From: Desulfotomaculum copahuensis
GTDB lineage: Bacteria > Bacillota > Desulfotomaculia > Desulfotomaculales > Desulfovirgulaceae
NCBI RefSeq assembly: GCF_001655685.1
Contig: NZ_LYVF01000188.1
Coordinates: forward strand, 1 to 48,641
Direction: 5' to 3'
DNA: 48,641 nucleotides
Shown here: positions 41,927-48,641 of the stretch, piece after piece
Position numbering within the stretch: the first letter of the stretch is position 1
How the letters are laid out: every line of letters starts with the position of its first letter
Notes under the pieces: model-generated
Databases searched by the model: none
What the model was told of the DNA's origin: nothing
Seen by the model: only the letters and a program-made list of their open reading frames with translations
Position numbers and translations under genes: made by a program

Positions 41927-42908
41927 CTTCTCCACCCCGCGCGATTATTATTTCCCCGGTTTCGTCCAGCCGGCGGATGATCTGCACGATGCGCTGCTGG
42001 GCGTCTTCCACGTCCCGCAGGCGCACCGGGCCCATGAACTGGATTTCCTCCCGCAGCATGTCGGCGGCACGCTTGGACATGTTCTTGAAGATACGCTCGT
42101 TGACTTCTTCGTTGGCCCCGCGCATGGCCCGGGCCAGGTCTTTGGAGTCCACTTCCCGCAGCACCCGCTGGATGGCGGTGTCGTGCAGCTTGATGATGTC
42201 CTCGAAAACAAACATCAGCTTGCGCACTTCGTCGGCCAGATCCGGATCGGATGTCTCCAGTTCCTCCAGAATGGTTTTTTCCGTGCTGCGGTCCACCCGG
42301 TTCAGAATGTTCACCAGCGTTTTCAGACCGCCCACCGTCTGATCTTCCTGCACCACCATGGACAGTTTGCGCTCCAGCACGCTTTCCACTTCCTTGACCA
42401 CTTCGGGCGAAACGCGGTCGGTCACCGCCACCCGGCGGGCGATATCGCTCTGCTTTTCCGGCGGCAGCGCGGAGAGGATGAGCGCCGCCTGCTCGGGCAC
42501 CAGGTGGGTGATGATCAAAGCAATTGTCTGCGGGTGCTCGTCCCGGATGAAGTTGAGCAGGTGCCGGGCGTCGGTGCGCCGCAGGCTGCTGAAAGGCACG
42601 TTCTGAATGGCCACCGACACCTTGTTCAGTATTTCCTCGGCCCGCTGCGGACCGACCGCCTTTTCCAGCACTTCCCGGGCATATTTGTAGCCGCCGTGCA
42701 TCAGGTAGTCACGGGCCTGGGAGAGTTCCATGAACTCTTCCAGCACCGCGGCCTGCGTTTCCTTGGGCACGTTTTCGAGTATGGATATCTGCTGGGTGAG
42801 CATTTCGATATCGTCGTCGGGAAAATGCTTCAGTATTTTCGCCGACAGATCAGCGCCCAGCGTGATTAAAAGCACGGCCGCCTTCTGCACGCCGCTCAAC
42901 TTGGCCAC
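41910..42908 (-). CDS. fliG: Flagellar motor switch protein FliG
   Basis: 332 residues, normal. N-domain SGVQKAAVLLITLGADLSAK, middle EHPQTIALIITHLVPEQAAL with the conserved HPQ, and C-domain with torque charges: MFVFEDIIKLHDTAIQRVLR, VDSKDLARAMRGANEEVNER, MSKRAADMLREEIQFMGPVR. FliG sits on FliF and meets the stator. GTG start at 42908, AAAGGAG 10 nt upstream, 7 bp after fliF. Its end overlaps fliH. Confidence 0.97.
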   Translation of the reverse strand: MAKLSGVQKAAVLLITLGADLSAKILKHFPDDDIEMLTQQISILENVPKETQAAVLEEFMELSQARDYLMHGGYKYAREVLEKAVGPQRAEEILNKVSVAIQNVPFSSLRRTDARHLLNFIRDEHPQTIALIITHLVPEQAALILSALPPEKQSDIARRVAVTDRVSPEVVKEVESVLERKLSMVVQEDQTVGGLKTLVNILNRVDRSTEKTILEELETSDPDLADEVRKLMFVFEDIIKLHDTAIQRVLREVDSKDLARAMRGANEEVNERIFKNMSKRAADMLREEIQFMGPVRLRDVEDAQQRIVQIIRRLDETGEIIIARGGEDAIIV

Positions 42909-42915
42909 CGCTCAT

Positions 42916-44433
42916 CTACTCCTTTAACCATAGCTTCAACACTTCGGCCACCTGGGCCGGTTTATCCCGCGCCAGATCGCGCACCTGCTGCCGGCGCGTC
43001 GGCTGCGCCGGGACAGGCGGCACAGGGGCGCCTTCGGCGTAGGCTCCGGCCGCTTCCGGCATCATTTCTTCCGCCGCCGCTTTCGCCCGCCGGCGGCGGA
43101 TGAGGAGCAGGGCCAAAACCAGTCCGAGCAGCACCACGCCGGCGCCGGCCAGCAGCGGCCAGTGTTTGAGCAGGGCGGCCGGTGTGAACGGCGGCGCCTG
43201 CGGCGTCACAGGCTGCTGATTGAGATTGAAAGGCATGGCCGAAACATTGATCTGGTCGCCGCGGTTGGGCTGCAGGCCCACCGCCGCGGCCACCATGCTC
43301 TGGATCTGCTGCAGCTGCGGCGCGCTGTAATTGCCGTTGACCACCACCGCCACCGAAAGCCGGCGCAGGTTGCCGGGGGCGGGTACCAATGTCTGCTCCT
43401 GCTTGCCCACGTCATAATTGGTGGTGGTCTGGCGCTTGTTGTAGGTGGAATTACCGCCGGTCAGCGCCGGAATGGTGCCGCCCGGCTGGCTGGAATTGGT
43501 TCCCGGCGCGCCGCCCGCCCCTGTGCCGGAGCCGCTCTCGGTGACGTTTTGCTCGCTCAACTTCTGTCCGGGGTTGGGATAGGTGATGCTGGTAGTCTTG
43601 CTCTGGTCGAAGTTCAGGCTGGCCGTAACCATGGCCACCGCCTGCCCCTGGCCGAGCACCGGGGTGAGCAGCTGCTGGATGCGGCTCTCCAGCTGCTTTT
43701 CGTATGTACGCTGCATCTGGTACTGGTCCATGGACAGCCGGGTCAATTTCAGCTGCGCGTCGGACTGGGCCAGATTGTCCGTCAAAACCTCGCCCGCCGT
43801 ATCCACAATATGTACGTTTTCCGGCTTCATCCCCTGCACGGCGCCGGTGACCAGGTCCACCACACCCTGCACTTCTTCCGGTTTGAGTTTGGCCAGCGGT
43901 TTCAGCTGCAGCAGGATTGATGCGGACGGCTGCACCTGGTTGTCCAGAAATACGCTGTCTTTGGGCAGCACCAGGTGTACGCGGGAACCCTGCACCTCGC
44001 TCATGCTGTTGATAGTACGCTGCAGTTCGTCCTGCAGCGCCCGCTGATACTCCACCTGAAACTGAGCGTCGGTCATGCCGAAATTTTGCTTGTCGAAAAT
44101 GGAGAAACCGGGGCCGGCATCGGCCAGCACCCCTTTGCTGGCCAGCTGGATGCGGGTGTCATAAACCTGCCCGGCCGGGACGGCGATGGTTTTGCCCTGA
44201 TCCTCCACCCGGTAGGAAACTTTCATCGTCTGCAGGGCGTTGGCGATGTTCCCCGCCTCCCGCGGGTCCAGGTTGGTAAAGAGCGGCGCGTAAACCGGCC
44301 TGGTCACCAGCACCGTCAGTAGAATCACCGCGGCCAGCAGGCCGGCGGCGGCCAGCGAAAACAAAATCTGGCGGTTGCGGGGCAGGGACTGCCAGCGTTC
44401 TTTCAGTTTGGCCAGCATCTGGTTATAATTCAT
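42916..44433 (-). CDS. fliF: Flagellar MS-ring protein FliF
   Basis: 505 residues. Two membrane helices (about 24-44 and 420-440) flank the ring-building domains; RPVYAPLFTNLDPREAGNIA, VPAGQVYDTRIQLASKGVL and RVHLVLPKDSVFLDNQVQPS match FliF. The C-terminal tail RRQQVRDLARDKPAQVAEVL KLWLKE (shown split) is the FliG-binding helix. First large ring of the basal body. ATG start with GGAG 12 nt upstream. A 184-bp gap with a duplication lies between it and fliE. Confidence 0.97.
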   Translation of the reverse strand: MNYNQMLAKLKERWQSLPRNRQILFSLAAAGLLAAVILLTVLVTRPVYAPLFTNLDPREAGNIANALQTMKVSYRVEDQGKTIAVPAGQVYDTRIQLASKGVLADAGPGFSIFDKQNFGMTDAQFQVEYQRALQDELQRTINSMSEVQGSRVHLVLPKDSVFLDNQVQPSASILLQLKPLAKLKPEEVQGVVDLVTGAVQGMKPENVHIVDTAGEVLTDNLAQSDAQLKLTRLSMDQYQMQRTYEKQLESRIQQLLTPVLGQGQAVAMVTASLNFDQSKTTSITYPNPGQKLSEQNVTESGSGTGAGGAPGTNSSQPGGTIPALTGGNSTYNKRQTTTNYDVGKQEQTLVPAPGNLRRLSVAVVVNGNYSAPQLQQIQSMVAAAVGLQPNRGDQINVSAMPFNLNQQPVTPQAPPFTPAALLKHWPLLAGAGVVLLGLVLALLLIRRRRAKAAAEEMMPEAAGAYAEGAPVPPVPAQPTRRQQVRDLARDKPAQVAEVLKLWLKE

Positions 44434-44450
44434 CCGGTACTACATCTCCT

Positions 44451-44584
44451 GACGGCGCCGGCAGGGTTGCTGCCGCCGGCGGCCGGCTGTAATAAACTCG
44501 CCTGAAAAAGCATCTATGACGCCGGCGCTGGATACTCCGCCGGCGCCGGCCGGCTGTAATCAATTTGCCTTGAAAAACTGTTTG
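44451..44584. repeat. ~67 bp degenerate tandem duplication between fliE and fliF
   Basis: 44451-44517 and 44518-44584 share GGCCGGCTGTAAT (at 44481 and 44548), flanking GCCGGCG words and a following GCC(T)TGAAAAA, at a constant 67-bp distance. It is wholly noncoding. Confidence 0.6.
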
Positions 44585-44617
44585 CGCCCGGCTGTACCGC
44601 ATCAGCCGGCGCCCGGA

Positions 44618-44977
44618 CTAGACCTGCATGCGGGAAATTTCCTGATAGGCTTCCACCATTTTGTTGCGCACTTGTACGGCCAGATCCATCATGATGCGCG
44701 CTTCTTCCATGGCGACGGTAACCTGGTGGATATCCTGCAGGCGGCCGGTGAAAAACTCTTCCGCCGTGCGGTCGGCCCGCACCTGGGAGCCATTCACCTG
44801 TTCCAGCGCCTGATTGAGCATGTCGCCGAAAGAGGGGGCGTTCGCCCCGGATACGTTGGCGGCACTGAAAGACTGGGCGGACGCTGTTGCCTGCATCAAA
44901 GCGTTCGTTCCTCCGGCAGCGGTGGTTTGCGCGCCGGTGGTGATCATCATCAGCGGCGGCAACGGCGCAATGGCCAT
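44618..44977 (-). CDS. fliE: Flagellar hook-basal body complex protein FliE
   Basis: 119 residues from ATG 44977 (GGAG 8 nt upstream; GTG 44986 is less well spaced). C-terminal half is diagnostic: FGDMLNQALEQVNGSQVRAD, HQVTVAMEEARIMMDLAVQV, RNKMVEAYQEISRMQV. It joins the MS ring to the rod. The first ~45 residues are Ala/Thr/Ser-rich and less conserved. Gene order flgB-flgC-fliE is classic. Confidence 0.94.
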   Translation of the reverse strand: MAIAPLPPLMMITTGAQTTAAGGTNALMQATASAQSFSAANVSGANAPSFGDMLNQALEQVNGSQVRADRTAEEFFTGRLQDIHQVTVAMEEARIMMDLAVQVRNKMVEAYQEISRMQV

Positions 44978-44992
44978 AGCTATCACTCCATT

Positions 44993-45436
44993 CTATCCCT
45001 GGCCGATCGCCAGACCCTTCAAAGCCATGTCCTTGGCGGCGTTCAAAGTGGTCACACCGGCTTCGTAAGCCCGGCTGGCGGCGATCATGTTCACCATTTC
45101 GTTGGTGATGTTGATGTCCGGGTAGGCCACATAGCCTGTTTGCGGGTTGGCGAGAGGATTGCGCGGATCGTAGACCATCCGGGGAGGGGCGGGATCGGCC
45201 ACCACGGCGGCCACATCCACGCCGGCGGCGGAAAGGCCGCGGCCGGGCAGGGCGTCCGCCGCCTGGCGCAGTTTTTCAACAAAAACAGGCGCTTCACGCC
45301 GGTAAACGGGCGCGGCGGGGTCGCCGGGACGGCCGGCGGTGTGCATGTTGGCGATATTGTTCGAAATAATATCCAACCAGAGCCTCTGAGCAGTCAAGCC
45401 CGAGGCGCTTATGCCGAATGATTCAAATAAGGGCAC
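44993..45436 (-). CDS. flgC: Flagellar proximal rod protein FlgC
   Basis: 147 residues, normal. N-terminus FESFGISASGLTAQRLWLDI ISNNIANMHT (shown split) and C-terminus YVAYPDINITNEMVNMIAAS RAYEAG (split) match FlgC. PLANPQTGYVAYPDI is diagnostic. GTG start at 45436 with GGGGG 10 nt upstream. Lies 7 bp after flgB. Confidence 0.96.
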   Translation of the reverse strand: MPLFESFGISASGLTAQRLWLDIISNNIANMHTAGRPGDPAAPVYRREAPVFVEKLRQAADALPGRGLSAAGVDVAAVVADPAPPRMVYDPRNPLANPQTGYVAYPDINITNEMVNMIAASRAYEAGVTTLNAAKDMALKGLAIGQG

Positions 45437-45442
45437 GGCTGG

Positions 45443-45844
45443 TTATCCCCCTTTGATTACGTAATCAAGCAACGCCAGCCGGTCGCCCAGCGCCCGGGCG
45501 GCGGCCTGGTAAGTCAGCGTATTGGCGGCCAGGTTGACCATTTCCTGATCAATGTCCACGTTGTTTGCGTTGTAACCCATGGTGGTATCCTCCTCCTTGA
45601 CCACCATGGGTTCCACCCGGGCCAATGGCAGCGGCGCTTCAATCTGCCGCGGGTTGTCCGTCTTCAGCGGCAGGGCGTCCTCCCCCAGAGCCCGCCGCAG
45701 TTCCTCCGTAAATGCCACCCGCGATTTCTTGAAACCCGGTGTATTGATATTGGCCACGTTGTTGGCAATCACCCGCTGCGTCAGCGCCGACGCGTCCAGC
45801 TGCTTTTGCAGTGTCATGATGATCGTACTGCCGAAAGGATCCAA
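45443..45844 (-). CDS. flgB: Flagellar proximal rod protein FlgB
   Basis: 133 residues from TTG 45844, preceded by GGGGGTG; the frame continues to 45946 but the extension is not rod-like. TQRVIANNVANINTPGFKKS is the rod signature; YNANNVDIDQEMVNLAANTL and TYQAAARALGDRLALLDYVI close the chain. First structural gene of the flagellar operon, about 155 bp after the riboswitch terminator. Confidence 0.95.
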   Translation of the reverse strand: MDPFGSTIIMTLQKQLDASALTQRVIANNVANINTPGFKKSRVAFTEELRRALGEDALPLKTDNPRQIEAPLPLARVEPMVVKEEDTTMGYNANNVDIDQEMVNLAANTLTYQAAARALGDRLALLDYVIKGG

Positions 45845-45999
45845 AAACACACCCCCACTCCTGTAAGCGGTCCGCCGTATTGCTCCGCCGGCGGCCCGGC
45901 CGGCAAAAAGCGCTGTCCGGCGATATAAGTCTCTACTGCCGGTCAACTGGCTGATTGGGCGTCATTTCCCTTCATCCCACCCCCATGTCATATTTTGCC

Positions 46000-46028
46000 A
46001 AAAAATAATCCGGCCCCAAAAGGTCGGA
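46000..46028 (-). terminator. Terminator (expression platform) of the c-di-GMP riboswitch
   Basis: On the minus strand TCCGACC (46028-46022) pairs with GGCCGGA (46015-46009) with one A-C mismatch around a 6-nt loop, followed by TTATTTTTT. It lies 10 nt downstream of the aptamer P1 helix, the position expected of a transcription-terminating expression platform. Confidence 0.85.
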
Positions 46029-46037
46029 AGAAAGCCT

Positions 46038-46123
46038 TGTCGCAGCCCGGCTACCTTAGCGGTTACCCACTGTAGGCCCGTGGCTTTGCGTCCCTCCCTT
46101 TCGGTGAAGTTTGCCCCTGGACA
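46038..46123 (-). ncRNA. Cyclic di-GMP-I (GEMM-I) riboswitch aptamer
   Basis: Minus-strand RNA. P1 pairs UGUC-CAG (46123-46117) with CUG-C-GACA ending at 46038. The P2 arm CUUC-A-CC closes on a GAAA tetraloop and pairs with GG-GAGG, one bulged A, after the invariant GGGGCAAAC. Next is the invariant GGGACGCAAAGCCACGGGCC joining segment. The P3 arm GGCCUAC...GUAGCC has an inner AGUGG-GUAA-CCGCU hairpin, followed by GCCGGG. All core elements of the c-di-GMP-I class are there, including the G and C positions that read the ligand. It precedes flgB, as does the Cd1 riboswitch of Clostridioides difficile, where ligand binding stops transcription of the flagellar operon. Confidence 0.96.
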
Positions 46124-46232
46124 TATTCAGTTGACGATACCGGATGATGAGTTTACCGGTGAGTTTTGCATTAGCGTATGCGTTAATGAGTGTACACGGG
46201 TCCGGAACGGCGGCCCGTACTTTCCGTTGCGT

Positions 46233-46475
46233 TCAGCGGCACCGTGAAAACATGCCGCCGGCCGGCAACCGCACGGGAACCTTTTTTAAACGGCCCGTGC
46301 CGCATGGGACTGTGGACGAAATTATTCCCGGACCGTCCGCCTGATTTTTACCCCCGGCCCGTACCTTCCGCCCCCGTTCGGCAGGGTGTCCTTTTTCCCA
46401 GCTTTTTTTGGGCTGTTTTCCATTTCCAAATTTATAATTTGCCAGCCTTGCCAAAATTCCTCCTTGATCGGCAAG
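46233..46475 (-). CDS. Possible small protein in the flagellar leader (uncertain)
   Basis: About 80 codons from TTG 46475, which is preceded by AAGGAGGAATTT, an excellent ribosome site in an otherwise AT-rich leader. The product is basic (KFGNGKQPKKSWEKGH, RLKKVPVRLPAGG) and I recognise no family. It ends about 110 bp before the riboswitch. It may be a real leader peptide or small protein, or the Shine-Dalgarno may be chance. Low confidence. Confidence 0.25.
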   Translation of the reverse strand, partial: LADQGGILARLANYKFGNGKQPKKSWEKGHPAERGRKVRAGGKNQADGPGIISSTVPCGTGRLKKVPVRLPAGGMFSRCR

Positions 46476-46556
46476 AAAAAACAAAAAAATAATCAATTTT
46501 TAACAATGGAATACCCAAAAATTAACCAAAACTTTCGTATATAATTGATATAAGGA

Positions 46557-46583
46557 ATTATATGGTCAGTCGGAATATGTCCA
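46557..46583 (-). promoter_or_regulatory. Candidate sigma-A promoter for the flagellar leader
   Basis: Minus strand TGGACA (46583-46578, five of six -35 matches) and TATAAT (46562-46557, six of six) with a 15-bp spacer, shorter than the usual 17. It lies in the most AT-rich stretch of the region, about 430 bp upstream of the aptamer. No better pair was seen nearer the riboswitch, and no SigD-type box. Confidence 0.4.
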
Positions 46584-46649
46584 CAGACCCAACGGGACGG
46601 GAATATTTACAGTGGGACGGTCGTAAAATGTCACCATGACGTTCCACAA

Positions 46650-47792
46650 TTAATTGAGCAGGTCGCCGGCCTGCTTTTTCAGATCCGTCGCGATTGCCCC
46701 CAGTTCGTTGACGGAGGCGCTGATCTCCTGCGCCGAGGCGGCCTGCTGCTGGGTGGCCGCCGCCATCTGCTCGATGGATTGGGTCAGTTCGATGATCGAT
46801 TGCTGCATTTTCTGCAGTGTCTGCAAAATGTCTTTCACCGACCGCTGGGTCTCCTGGGAAAGTTTGCGGATCTCCCCGGCCACCACATTGAAGCCGCGGC
46901 CGGCTTCACCCACCCGGGCCGCTTCGATGGCCGCATTCAATCCCAGCATGTGCGTCTGCTCGGCGATTTCCTGAATCAAGGCAACCACGCCGTCTGTTTT
47001 TTTGATTTCCTCCCGGATGCCCTGCGCGTTGTTGTTCAGCGTTTCCGTGGTGGCGGCCAGTTCTTCCGCGGTGGCGGACAGATTGCCGGTGGCCATGGCG
47101 ATGGCGCCGACCTGGTTTTCCAATTGTTCGGCATCGGCAGTCAGTTTTTCCTGGCGGGTAACGGGCATCGTTGTACCGAACGCCCCTACTGTTTCGCCGG
47201 TTTCCGGATCGGTGACCGGATATCCAGTGCCGATGTAAGGAACGCCGTAAACTTCCCCGCCGACCCTGGCCACCGCCCGCCTGCCGGTCTGCAAAGCCCG
47301 CGCCGTCATGCTGCCGGCCAGCACCGGGTCTCCCGGACGCAGCTTCAGCTGCACCACCCCGATATTGCAATAGATATATTTTTCACAGTCGGCCAGGTAT
47401 ACACCGGTCTGATCGCCGAGCAATCCCTTGATAAACGGGGCGATCTTGAGCGCGCATGCAATCAGTTCATTCCGCGCGGCGTCTTCCCTGTTATGCGGCG
47501 GATCCCCGCCGCGGACGGCATTATTTCCGGCCCCGGACGCATACCCGTTATGGCAGCCGCTGTCGCCCACCGCAGACCTGCACTTGCCGGCCGGCGCCGC
47601 GTCAGCGGCTTGCGCGCCCGTTCCGGGGACGCACTCCGTACCGGCCGGCGGAGTTGTTTGCGCGGCAGGCGTGCCGGCAGCGGCAGGATGACGATCGCTA
47701 TCCGGCAACAGGCAGCCGGCGGTAGATGAATTTCCGGCTGCGGTATTTTCAGCCGTGTGGTTCTTTTTATTTAACAAAGGCAAATTGAACAT
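46650..47792 (-). CDS. Soluble methyl-accepting chemotaxis protein
   Basis: 380 residues with no membrane segment, so a cytoplasmic receptor. The N-terminal ~100 residues are low-complexity Ala/Gly/Pro with several cysteines. A small sensor region (about 110-205, [50 protein letters not shown]) precedes the helical signalling domain (about 215-380) with the highly conserved tip [20 protein letters not shown] and [14 protein letters not shown]. It would form arrays with CheA/CheW encoded elsewhere. ATG has GGAGATAAAAT upstream inside the end of the HD-GYP gene, only 3 bp away, so the two are coupled. Sensed signal unknown. Confidence 0.9.
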   Translation of the reverse strand: MFNLPLLNKKNHTAENTAAGNSSTAGCLLPDSDRHPAAAGTPAAQTTPPAGTECVPGTGAQAADAAPAGKCRSAVGDSGCHNGYASGAGNNAVRGGDPPHNREDAARNELIACALKIAPFIKGLLGDQTGVYLADCEKYIYCNIGVVQLKLRPGDPVLAGSMTARALQTGRRAVARVGGEVYGVPYIGTGYPVTDPETGETVGAFGTTMPVTRQEKLTADAEQLENQVGAIAMATGNLSATAEELAATTETLNNNAQGIREEIKKTDGVVALIQEIAEQTHMLGLNAAIEAARVGEAGRGFNVVAGEIRKLSQETQRSVKDILQTLQKMQQSIIELTQSIEQMAAATQQQAASAQEISASVNELGAIATDLKKQAGDLLN

Positions 47793-47795
47793 ATT

Positions 47796-48422
47796 TTATC
47801 TCCGGCCTCCCGACAAAAATCCTTCCACCGTTATGTCCATTGTTTTATCCGCACCGATTTCACCCTGCTCCACCAGCCGGCAGAAGGTTTCCACCAGCCG
47901 CGGGTCGAACTGGGTGCCGGAACAGCGGCGCATTTCCTGCACCGCCTCTTGCCCGGTCACCGCCGGACGGTATACCCGGCTTGCGGTCATGGCGTCAAAA
48001 CTGTCGGCAATGGCAATCAGCCGCGCTCCGGGAGGGATTTTCTCCCCGCTCAGTCCTTCCGGATAACCCCTGCCGTCGTAGCGCTCATGGTGGTACAGAA
48101 CAATACCGCCGATTTCCTTCATGCCCGGAATGGCCGAGACTATTTCGTGGCTCAGCCGGGGGTGTTTTTTTACTTCCTCCCACTCGGCGGCGGTAAGCGG
48201 GCCGTGTTTCATCAAACAGTCGCTGCTGACGCCGATTTTGCCGATATCGTGCACCAGCCCGGCCAGATAAATGCGTTCCTGCGCTTTGACACTCATCCCC
48301 AACCGCCTGGCCAGCATCAGCGCATATCCGGCCACCCGTCCGGCATGATCCGACGCCGGTTTGAAACCTGCTTCCTGTATCCGGATCAAAACCCTGGCGG
48401 CGTGAATTAATGTGGATTTCAT
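47796..48422 (-). CDS. HD-GYP domain c-di-GMP phosphodiesterase
   Basis: 208 residues from ATG 48422 (GAGGTG upstream); the frame extends to 48527, but the extra part is not HD-GYP-like. The chain is almost only the HD-GYP catalytic domain, with no fused receiver, GAF or membrane part. Metal and catalytic residues are in place: H26 (SDHAGRV), H58-D59 in GLVHDIGKIG, H87, H111-H112 and the GYP loop in HHERYDGRGYPEGL, D140 in IAIADSFDAM. Such enzymes open c-di-GMP to pGpG or GMP. It is cotranscribed with the chemoreceptor gene and lies just upstream of the c-di-GMP riboswitch. A stand-alone domain may take its signal from the coupled receptor. Confidence 0.93.
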   Translation of the reverse strand: MKSTLIHAARVLIRIQEAGFKPASDHAGRVAGYALMLARRLGMSVKAQERIYLAGLVHDIGKIGVSSDCLMKHGPLTAAEWEEVKKHPRLSHEIVSAIPGMKEIGGIVLYHHERYDGRGYPEGLSGEKIPPGARLIAIADSFDAMTASRVYRPAVTGQEAVQEMRRCSGTQFDPRLVETFCRLVEQGEIGADKTMDITVEGFLSGGRR

Positions 48423-48641
48423 ACGGCACCTCGAAAAATTGGTTTCAAGAAGCGAACCGGCGGCAAACAGACGGGCAAGCCCGTTTCCCGGTTGATTGCA
48501 CGGCAACTGAGCAGAGGCGGGGGGCAAGGCGGTGCACGGAGGCGGGAAAACATCGCCGGGTGGATGGATGTATGGAACGAAGAGGGCCTTGTGGCTGGAA
48601 ATGGACCGCGTGTAAATTTATGTATGTAATAGGATAAATTA

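Larger units (their letters stand above)
45845..46649 (-). other. 805 bp leader/intergenic region between the chemoreceptor gene and flgB
   Basis: In minus-strand order: an AT-rich stretch with a promoter candidate (46557-46583), a short frame with a perfect Shine-Dalgarno (46233-46475), the c-di-GMP-I riboswitch (46038-46123), its terminator (46000-46028) and 155 bp before flgB. No strong terminator follows the chemoreceptor gene, so read-through from that unit into the leader is possible. Confidence 0.7.

Noticed and set aside
46130-46230. SigD-type promoter directly before the aptamer (TAAA and CCGGTAT words)
   Set aside because: The spacing between the two words is far too short for a sigma-28 promoter.
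48423-48641. Plus-strand 75-codon frame at the right edge
   Set aside because: Overlaps the start region of the HD-GYP gene, has no ribosome site and no recognisable features; the stretch otherwise shows nothing definite.

Overview
The window looks like part of a GC-rich, sporulating Firmicute of the Clostridia (Desulfotomaculum/Pelotomaculum-like Peptococcales is the best guess; this is inference). The evidence is strong AGGAGG-type ribosome binding sites, frequent GTG and TTG starts, a Bacillus/Clostridia-style chemotaxis and flagellar set (FliY with CheC-like domain, CheC, CheD, FlhF, FlhG, SigD-type sigma), two in-phase perfect Spo0A boxes, and copper-amine-oxidase-type wall domains.

Left part (1-16,400), cell-surface accessory region. 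A GT4 glycosyltransferase runs off the left edge. Next to it (all minus strand) are a secreted S53 (sedolisin/kumamolisin) protease with three triple-tyrosine repeats, a copper-amine-oxidase-N domain protein and a TPR lipoprotein. A plus-strand cassette (about 5,350-8,570) encodes a GT-C-like membrane protein, a GtrB-type GT2 and a GtrA-type flippase. Facing it is a large secreted surface protein that shares the triple-tyrosine module with the protease. Upstream of that gene are two tandem ribbon-helix-helix genes with a structured leader and Spo0A boxes. An O-antigen-ligase-like gene, a coiled-coil gene and a TPR gene follow as an operon, then a second copper-amine-oxidase-N gene.

Right part (16,400-48,400), all minus strand: a motility supercluster of about 32 kb. 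In transcription order it holds an HD-GYP phosphodiesterase and a soluble chemoreceptor (3 bp apart), a leader with a textbook c-di-GMP-I riboswitch followed by a terminator, then flgB, flgC, fliE, fliF, fliG, fliH, fliI, fliJ, fliK, flgD, flgE, fliL, fliN, fliO, fliP, fliQ, fliR, flhB, flhA, flhF, flhG, a YcgR-type PilZ gene, sigD/fliA, flgF, flgG, cheD, cheR, cheC, cheY, fliM and fliY. CheA, CheW, CheB, MotA/B and flagellin are not in the window.

The most coherent system is a c-di-GMP control circuit packed into one locus: an enzyme predicted to destroy c-di-GMP, an RNA that senses it in front of the whole flagellar operon, and a PilZ protein inside the operon that would bind it. Other notable points are an FlhF whose SRP-GTPase G2 and G3 motifs are altered, a FliK with long in-frame tandem repeats, hairpin-bearing ~41 bp repeat arrays and ~67 bp duplications in intergenic gaps, and base-composition mosaics in the surface protein and the hook gene.
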